DNA of 64,000 nt, taken from Cliona cf. orientalis. Its lineage: Eukaryota > Porifera > Demospongiae > Clionaida > Clionaidae. Positions 56,901-64,000 of the stretch are shown piece by piece. The stretch is taken from NCBI GenBank assembly GCA_963930775.1, contig OZ005703.1, positions 2,852,001 through 2,916,000 on the forward strand, written 5' to 3'. The notes beneath the pieces are model-generated. The model was given only the letters and a program-made list of their open reading frames with translations, did not search any database and was not told where the DNA came from. The position numbers and the translations under genes were made by a program. Every line of letters starts with the position of its first letter. Position 1 is the stretch's first letter.

Positions 56901-59900
56901 CAGGCTCAGGCACACCTATTGTGTGAGCATACCCTTTTACACTTGGTCAGTTGTGGGTAGCCTCTTTTCTTAAGTGTACTCCAGTGCAGTAGTGTTCCAC
57001 CCTTCACTTCACTCCACTACACCTACCTGTGGCTACAGACCATCCCCCTATTTACTACTCCCAATGTAGGGCAGTGTCCACCCATGGAGGTTTGCAAGTA
57101 ACTGAGCAACTATCAGACAGTGTGCGCTTAGCTAGGGCTGTTGTTGGCAGATGGCTATGCACCACATACGCAAATAGCCACACATAAACTCACATGTACA
57201 CACTCGCGTATAGTATCATACTTGGTTGTTTGTGATGCTGTGTAGGCATGTCTGGATGCATTGACCATGTGTGTGCGTACATATGTTGTGCAAATGATGT
57301 GTGTAGGTGCCCAGCACTGTGTGTGTGTGCACGTATGTGTGGGTGTGAGGCACGTCTCCACTGTGAGTGTGTAATGATGTATGTGTGTTAATTGTGGTGA
57401 GCCGCGGCAAAGGGCTTTTGGACGGACAAGGTACACTGTACTCAACTCAGTGACCTTTCCATAATATGCATACACACATGTACATGTATACCCCCCTCAC
57501 ACACACACACACACACACACATGCATTTGCATATGGAGTAATGCTTTAGGCATGCCTTTCCTTTTCATACTAAATAGCGCCGTAAATAGCATAATTTTCA
57601 TAGTATTAAAGATTGTGCAAGTGCACAGTGCTCATTTAGATTTCACTGTGTGTGTGTGTTAACTGCATACCTGGTGCCGTGGGTTGCATTCACAGTACAC
57701 ATCCTCCCTAAAAGTCTTCTGGTGCACATGTGGTCCACTGTGCTCTATGGGAACGAGTGGCCCTTTGTGGTCGCGCATGGTATTCATTTGGATCCTGTTC
57801 CTTACCCCTACGGCTAACATCATTACTTCCTCAATCCCTTACCATTCGGTGCTAGCTAGTGATCCATTCTAGCCTCAAGAATCTCTTAGGTACTTGTATG
57901 AGGCTATAGTTGTACATGTGCACTGGAGTGGACTAGTGACAGCATTATGAAAACATGAGGTGTCCTGCCTGATTAATGAAATTACTAGATTGTTGTGTGC
58001 ATTTCTCTAAGTTCGTTGTAGGCACGGCAGACAGCATTCTGATTAGAGGTGTCCACATTTCAGAGGTCTTTAATGGAGAGATTCCTCTTATAGATAGTAT
58101 CTTGACATGGGTGTCTATGGCTCTCTGCCAGTCAAAAGAGGCGTGTATTAGATACCCGTCTAAAAAGCATACTTGAGTGTTGCCTCTCTCAGAATACTTG
58201 AGCATAGCTTGTGAGAGTGTCCTGTGTGAAGTGTTGTCTACAGTAATTGACAGTGACTTATGTTTGTTATACCAGTAAAGTCCCTTTTTTGTGCACGCTT
58301 CTCAGACTCTTACAAAAGCTGTGCTGGCCGAACCTACACTAATCTGTATTGCTAGTGATGTAGGTTCACTGGAAGTGCTCCCATAGCATAGGCCATGGCT
58401 CTGTGCGTGTGCATGAGAAGGTGATGTAAGTCTGCGTGTATAGGGGTCAGTGTTTTTATCTCTAAGGTGAGCCGAGAGTTTCCCTGCTTCAAAGCATTGC
58501 ACGCATGCCTGTGGCATCTCAGGTGGTGGTTCTGCGAAGCTCATAGACAACTTGTGTTACCCTACATGGCCAAGTTTGACTTTTTGAAGCACTTTAGGTC
58601 TTCTGTATGGGTTTGTACATAATACAATCTGCGGGCTGTGCTGTAACTTAGTAAGTGGCTCTACCCTTTGAAACTCGATAGCACTCCCAGTCTTGGCTGC
58701 TATGCTGTAGACATTGTTACCCACACAATATGGCATACATTTACTAACATACGTACATGTACATGTACATGTACATGTAAATGTGTGAGGCGTGTGTGTG
58801 TGTGTGTGTGTGTGTATTTATGAGTGCATGTTTGTGAGATACTCCCATGCAGTGGGATTTGGCTTCTGTGTACTCAGCAGTGTAATGCTAGCGTTGTACG
58901 GGCCTGTCAGTTTGAACAGTAATGCATGTTTGTGGTGAAGCTCTCTTGGCCTCATTTCACATCACGTTGCGGGACCTCCCTATATATAAGCGTACATGCG
59001 TACCTATGGAGAATTGAACAGTTTAAGTAGTGTACATTCTTGCGTTCCAGTACCTGTGTATGGTCACGGGTAAGGCGCATGTTGTTATAGCTGGAGTGGT
59101 GGCCAGGTTCCTGATTTGTCTGCGTGCGAAAGGAATTGAGCCCTGACTTGATTATGGACTGCGGCAATTACTACTGCACAAATGGGGCAGCATAGCTCGG
59201 GACCATCCTACACCGGGTAATGGACATTCCTCCTTTTATGCAATTTTTTATGTTAATTTTGGAAGCTTTCAAGCTTTTAGGCTTATTGAAATACCCATTC
59301 CATTGTTTATGTGGTGGTGATGGGTATAGTGATGAGTCTTATCTTAAACTTTTTGGCTTTTTGAGTGTCTTCAGTTTCTCTGTAATGGATAGACAGTGAG
59401 GCTCCTTCTTTAAGGGTGGTCAGGAAATAGTGGGAGAGGGGGGGGGGGGACTGGTGCTTGTATTTGTAAGCCTTGGGCATGCAGGTTCTTGAAAGGTGAG
59501 AAGGAATAATATTTTCCTGTGCCACTGGTTGGAAATGTAGAAACCTTTGATGATGTGGTTGGTATGTTTTCAACTTCATTGGAATCCACCTTCTCCCCCT
59601 CTTCTCTTCTGCCTTCCTACCTTGTACACATGTTATACACATGTGCACACTTCACATCACTTTCAATGTCCAGCAGTGGTCAACTGCCATACCACATGCT
59701 GCCATGTGCTTTCTGCTTTCACTGTTACCTTTTCTGCATCTTGATAGTCGCTACTGCATTACTCCTTAGCTCTCTTAGAATGCTCATTTGTTGAAATTAC
59801 CATATTATTCTCTCATCACATGCCTGCTGATAAATAGATTATGTCCAAATTTTAATTTCTGAGGTAAGTACATGTATCCTTTTATAGGCGTACCACACTG

Positions 59901-60372
59901 TCATGTATGTGGTGGTCCCGTTGCCAGATTTGCCCTGTGGACACTTTTTGCTTTGCCAAATAGAGAAGTTTTGGCCAGCCAGAGATGAAATTTGAGGAAT
60001 GTGCTGTTTCTCATAGCAGCTGACTCTTTAGTTAGCAATTTTATTCTGATATAATATTGTGCTTCATAGTATAGAGTGGCAATGCAAAACTAATTTGTCT
60101 AGACATAGCCTTATTTTGTGACTAGTGCTGAATGTTTATTATGTTACTCTTACTACTCCTATTTCTAAGGGGTATTGATTTTACATCATGTGAATGTGTC
60201 ATGACTTGCTGAGGTGTCTATGATGTGGTTTTATATTGACTTCTCTCTCTCTCTCTCTCTCTCTCCCTCTTTCTCTCTCTGCAGTGAACTAGTATCTGGA
60301 ACATTGAGCTCCAACAGCATTGAGGATGGGACTGAGATCAGACTAGTGCCTGCTGTGGAATCTGGTGTCACG
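52041..60372 (+). CDS. MIDN: Midnolin homologue, 5' exons (ubiquitin-like domain); continues right
   Basis: Exon 52041-52282 (phase 2, donor GTAAGT) starts with a Ser/Pro/Gly-rich leader, then a ubiquitin-like domain (VSVKIQPTIGPCFSLYLLPS ... MGLSPQKMTLLLHN). Exon 60285-60372 continues NELVSGTLSSNSIEDGTEIR and LVPAVESGVT, matching the end of the ubiquitin-like domain of human midnolin (RLSSGKLQEFGVGDGSKLTL). Midnolin brings many nuclear proteins, including immediate-early transcription factors, to the proteasome without ubiquitination, using its Catch domain and C-terminal helix; those parts should be encoded to the right, mostly outside the window. The assignment rests on this domain and its order in the protein. 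The 8.0 kb intron is far longer than those of the neighbouring dynein gene. Confidence 0.8.
53877..53934. repeat. (TG)n microsatellite
   Basis: TGTA-interrupted TG tract, then about 20 uninterrupted TG. Confidence 0.95.
60240..60284 (+). repeat. (TC)n tract at the midnolin splice acceptor
   Basis: Uninterrupted TC repeats directly before ...CTCTCTGCAG. It serves as the polypyrimidine tract, so length variation could affect splicing. An inverse (GA)n tract follows at about 60429-60452, after the exon, able to pair with it across the exon. Confidence 0.85.
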
Positions 60373-61371
60373 GTATGTGTCTGCTTACAGTATGCATATA
60401 TGTGCATATGTTTGTGGGTATAGATATGCAGAGAGAGAGAGAGAGAGAGAGAGGAGGGGGGAAGGAGAGAGAGAGTGAGCGAGCCAGCGAATGAGAATTA
60501 GCATGATTATGTAAGCGAGAGGGGGTATTGCATGCGTAAGTGTTTGTTAGAGCTTCAAGGTGGGGGTGTGTTGATAGGTTGATTGGGGTGGGTGTAAACA
60601 TTCCTTATAGTGGGTATATACAAGTGTGTGTGCATGCTCAGTTTCCGTGCATTGAGTGTGCCTTTGAATGTGTCTGTATTTGCATGAGTAGGTGTTAGTA
60701 GGTGAGCCCTTTGGGACTTATTTACACTCCAAGCAGTGCCACAGTTTATCTGACGGTTAACAAGCTCTACCCTGTTAATTGGTCGTGTGTACTTTGGTAC
60801 CCTGGCTTGGGCTCTAATTGGGCTTCAAATCATAGCTTCTTGTATACAGCTCTAGGTGCCTAAATATTTACACACTTGAAGTGCAGGTCCTTGGGCTGTG
60901 CTAATTAACAGCATTCATTTGTGAAACATCTAGAAATGTTTTTTTAGTTGCTAGAGGCTACTAGAAGCTATTATCTGCCTAAAACCTGTTACCAAAATGC
61001 CAGAAGCTGAATACATGCCTATTAGAGCCCATCTCAAAAGGCTTTGGTGAAAATTAATGTTATCATGAAGCACACAAGTTTATGCTATAGAAAGAGATTA
61101 TTGTAATAACTAACGGTACATCTTGTGATTATTATGCATCAATATGTAATTTTCGACATTGATAAGAGCATTCCCAGGGGTATCGCTGTGTGTCGTACTC
61201 TCACAAGACAAGCCTACAACTGGCACACTGCTATAATGATAGTAATAATAAAACTCGGATAAGGCACACACACGGTCAAATACCCCACACTATCCAACTA
61301 GATCATTAAGTTGAGCTCACTAACACCTACTCATGCAAACTACCTGTGCACACTCAAACATCAATCAACAG

Positions 61372-61521
61372 GCAACAATCAGCATGCCGACAAATAACAT
61401 TATTAGTCTAGAGTGGTGCATTGCTGATGGACCCTTTGCTGCAGGACAAAATGAGTGGCTCTTTAGAGAGAGCCCTATCACCTTGACACTTCAGCTTCCA
61501 GTGCATGGACTTCAGTTTAGA
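61372..61521 (+). CDS. MIDN: Possible third midnolin exon (start of the Catch domain)
   Basis: Follows an AG (aatcaacag) in the phase 0 required by the preceding exon and is open for 50 codons ending RESPITLTLQLPVHGLQFRV. The stretch F-x-x-SPITLTLQL resembles the first Catch-domain strand of human midnolin (FLSGRSPLTLALRV). The donor (AGA|GTGTAA) is weak. A second candidate at 61586-61736 (EDISGMIARTPL, then STLILNLGY) could be the next or an alternative exon. Confidence 0.4.
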
Positions 61522-61736
61522 GTGTAAATTAGTGACATTTACCAAAACCCCTGCTGACCGCTGACCTTATGTTTACTGTCCATAGGTATTGGACAGTAGT
61601 GTACCTTTTTGTATGCAGCATATGGATAGGTCAGAGAGTGCTTCATGGGAAGACATTAGTGGAATGATTGCCCGGACTCCTTTGTGTGGGTCCACCTTGA
61701 TCTTGAACTTGGGGTACTGTAACAGTACAATGACAG

Positions 61737-62712
61737 GTTGACATGTGCTAGTGCATGTTGGTGGTGCACATGCGCCCACACACAAAGACACACAGAATCA
61801 ATCAGTCAGACGTTCACTCTACGCTGACCAGCTCTAGTCACTTGACTTTGGCACACTAGCTGAAGTCATTCCCCTAGGAAGCCTTACCTCCCACCCCACT
61901 TGACCATATGCTCCAGTATTGTCCCCGGGCCCCTCAAATGACCAGTCACATGCACAGTAGCTGTTGATAATGTAATTCATCTTGTATGCCACCTGGGCTT
62001 GACAACACCATAAATCTGGTACGGAGAAATTACCATGTTTGTCTAAAAGCTAACAAAGTGAATATTTGAAACTAGAGCATCAGTTGTGATACAAGGATAT
62101 TACGGTGTGAATTGGTGAATACGTTTGGCGTGAAGCTTTGACTTAACAACTTACAGTTCAATCGGCCATGATACTTTGAGTGTGGAGTAGTAGCTTCAAA
62201 GGCTGTGATAGGGGAAATGAAAACACAGTAGTCTTTGATGTGTGGTACATGTACATGTGGGTACGTCCTGCCATAGTATAAAAACTTAACCAACTGTATA
62301 ACTTGATATAATATTTATATACATACATGTACATATATTATACCAGGGCCTGCTGGGAAAGTCATTTTTGGGTACTTGTGCATATTCCAAACTATTATTA
62401 ATACCAGCTAGGTGGGGCTATTAGATTAGGGCCTAGCCTTCTCCTCAGGCCCTCCTAGCTTGAAGTTTTGAAGGCCTAGGGACGAGGATAGTTGGGATCC
62501 GTACTATATTAATTCATACGTGTTTGTGTGTGAAGGTAGGGTGTGGCATTTCAACAAAACCAGGGCTGGAAAAATTCATAGCTTTCTGCACAATAATATG
62601 CATAGACTATTAAGGTTAGGTTGAAGGAGGGACACACAAGTCAGGCACATACATGTATGTCTGTGGGTGATTCTCTTCCCTGAAGTCCTGTAGTTGTGGA
62701 TAGGGAGTTAGT

Positions 62713-62743
<31 letters not shown>

Positions 62744-64000
62744 GGGTATTGAAATAAGGAAATATCACAATGTTGAGCTTTTCCTAAGTTATCATTTGGC
62801 CGTAGTAGTGTATATTTTTGGGAGAGATACTATATAATTTTTGACCATAATACATGTACATGTACATGTATGTAAAAGTTCATATTATGTTATGAAACGT
62901 ATTATGATATAACATTATGCACACAGTTGCGGTGAGTGTGGTGTATGCTTTTGATTGACCATGATAGCACTGTGTAGGTGGTTGACTTTAAAGAAAGCTT
63001 AATAGGCATTCATATGCAGTTTGCCGCATGAATTTGTATACCTTTCTACATGAATAATATCATCCAAAAGGGATATCATACTGGGCACGTCAGGTTGCTT
63101 GTGCATAACCAATGAGATATGTTTAGTGGATGTACCCACACTGCCCATTTACTAAGGGGGAGGGGGAGCAAACTTTGTTGTTGATTTATGAAACCTAAAT
63201 ACAAAAAGTGGGACACACTCTGTGGCCAATTATAACGCTAATATTACATACTTGTGTATTGGGCTTAGATCCTGTGTTTTTGCTTGAAGCTGGTTGGTTT
63301 TGTCCTTGCTCACAACATGCTAGCTTTCACTATTGAAACTGTAGTGATGTATTAGACACACTACCTATGTAATCTCTGTGTTAGAAAGCCAAAAAGCCTA
63401 AAAGCATCAATGGCCCACTAAACTTGTTTACATGGTGTGGCAGACCTTATCAAACTCCAATGGAGGCCTCTGTTGACCCCTCAGTTTACTCTACAGTGGG
63501 TCAGTTAGGGGAGGGGGGTCCGTGTGTGTGTGTGTGTGTGTGTGTGTGCATGCGTGTGAATGGGGCATAACCACAAGCACAGAGCGACAACCCTTAATGT
63601 GTGCCCCTTACGCCATGGGCCTACCTGGTTACATGTGTATGGACTTGAGTTGGTTACCCACCCTTTTCTCAACCCTTTCTCACCCCTCTGATATAATATT
63701 GGTGGTGTAACTTTGAATGCCTCTAATTGTGTGTGGTGATATGTTAGACTCCACAGAACCCAGTCAACCATTGACATCACATATGTTGTTGGTGTATACC
63801 TCTCTCCCTCCCTCTGTTTTTTAGGGATCTCTATGGTCTCTGGGCATGCCTGAGAGGGAGTGAGAGGTGGGGTGGGAGGGGGGGGGGGTGTAGGCACCAA
63901 TATCTAGCTCACTATGAATGCCTTGCACATGCTTTCATCCATTTTCTGTGTGAGCATTGTATAAATTTGCAGCTGTATATCAGACAGACTAGTGGTGCAT
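61737..64000. other. Presumed midnolin intron to the window end
   Basis: No coding exon recognised. Contains TG plus poly-G microsatellites (62711-62746), a further TG tract (63521-63547) and a poly-G tract near 63880. Confidence 0.5.

Larger units (their letters stand above)
52283..60284. other. 8 kb intron of the midnolin gene
   Basis: No internal coding exon found. It contains purine-rich tracts (52405-52490, 53089-53165), TG/CA microsatellites (53877-53934, 57497-57522, 58793-58814), many ACATGTAC motifs and ends in a (TC)n tract that forms the polypyrimidine run of the acceptor. Regulatory elements may lie here but none can be named. Confidence 0.6.

Noticed and set aside
63505-63900. 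131-codon minus-strand frame with Pro and His-Thr runs
   Set aside because: Generated by G-tract and TG-microsatellite translation.

Overview
The window is eukaryotic and animal. It has many small introns with GT-AG borders, tandem death-domain/ankyrin genes, homologues of animal-type genes (DYNC2LI1, midnolin, RWDD3) and dense small DNA transposons. Very short introns beside TE-loaded ones, the ankyrin/death-domain expansion and the many ACATGTAC motifs suggest a sponge, probably a demosponge. That taxonomic call is inference; nothing here is diagnostic.

Left part (1-40002). The last four ankyrin exons and tail exon of one gene (copy A, 1047-3519) are followed by a complete paralogue (copy B, 4922-38233). 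Copy B joins in frame over 17 coding exons into 868 residues: an N-terminal death domain, a second helical-looking domain, 14 ankyrin repeats encoded one per exon in phase 0, and a basic tail. Its introns have been heavily invaded. Intron 1 holds a 4.0 kb pogo/Tigger element (6565-10572). The intron after ankyrin exon 5 holds a 14.7 kb element (14065-28786). Several miniature elements sit elsewhere, one of them 4 bases inside a splice donor. A five-exon gene with a degenerate Nudix-like N-terminus follows (38918-40002); a relic of it also follows copy A.

The most interesting item is the 14.7 kb element. It has TIRs starting CACTGTAAAAA, a TA on each side, ~32/33-bp subterminal tandem repeats at both ends, and two divergent genes. 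The large gene starts with an OTU-like domain that strongly resembles the N-terminus of vertnin and keeps the Cys and His. This is followed by a ~1.2 kb minisatellite, a transposase-like core (VDNGP, then an ERAHAEEN Glu), SAP-like motifs and a Tudor-like C-terminus. It carries one frameshift and one in-frame TGA. The smaller gene has a near-consensus PCNA-binding motif.

Right part (40779-64000). Conventional genes lie here: a single-exon PB1-domain protein with a heat-shock-element promoter (minus), a 15-exon dynein-2 light intermediate chain (minus), an RWDD3-like RWD protein (minus), and the 5' part of a midnolin homologue (plus) with an 8 kb intron that runs on past the window end. Non-coding stretches hold miniature inverted-repeat elements, palindromes and microsatellites. 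No rRNA, CRISPR or convincing tRNA genes were seen.
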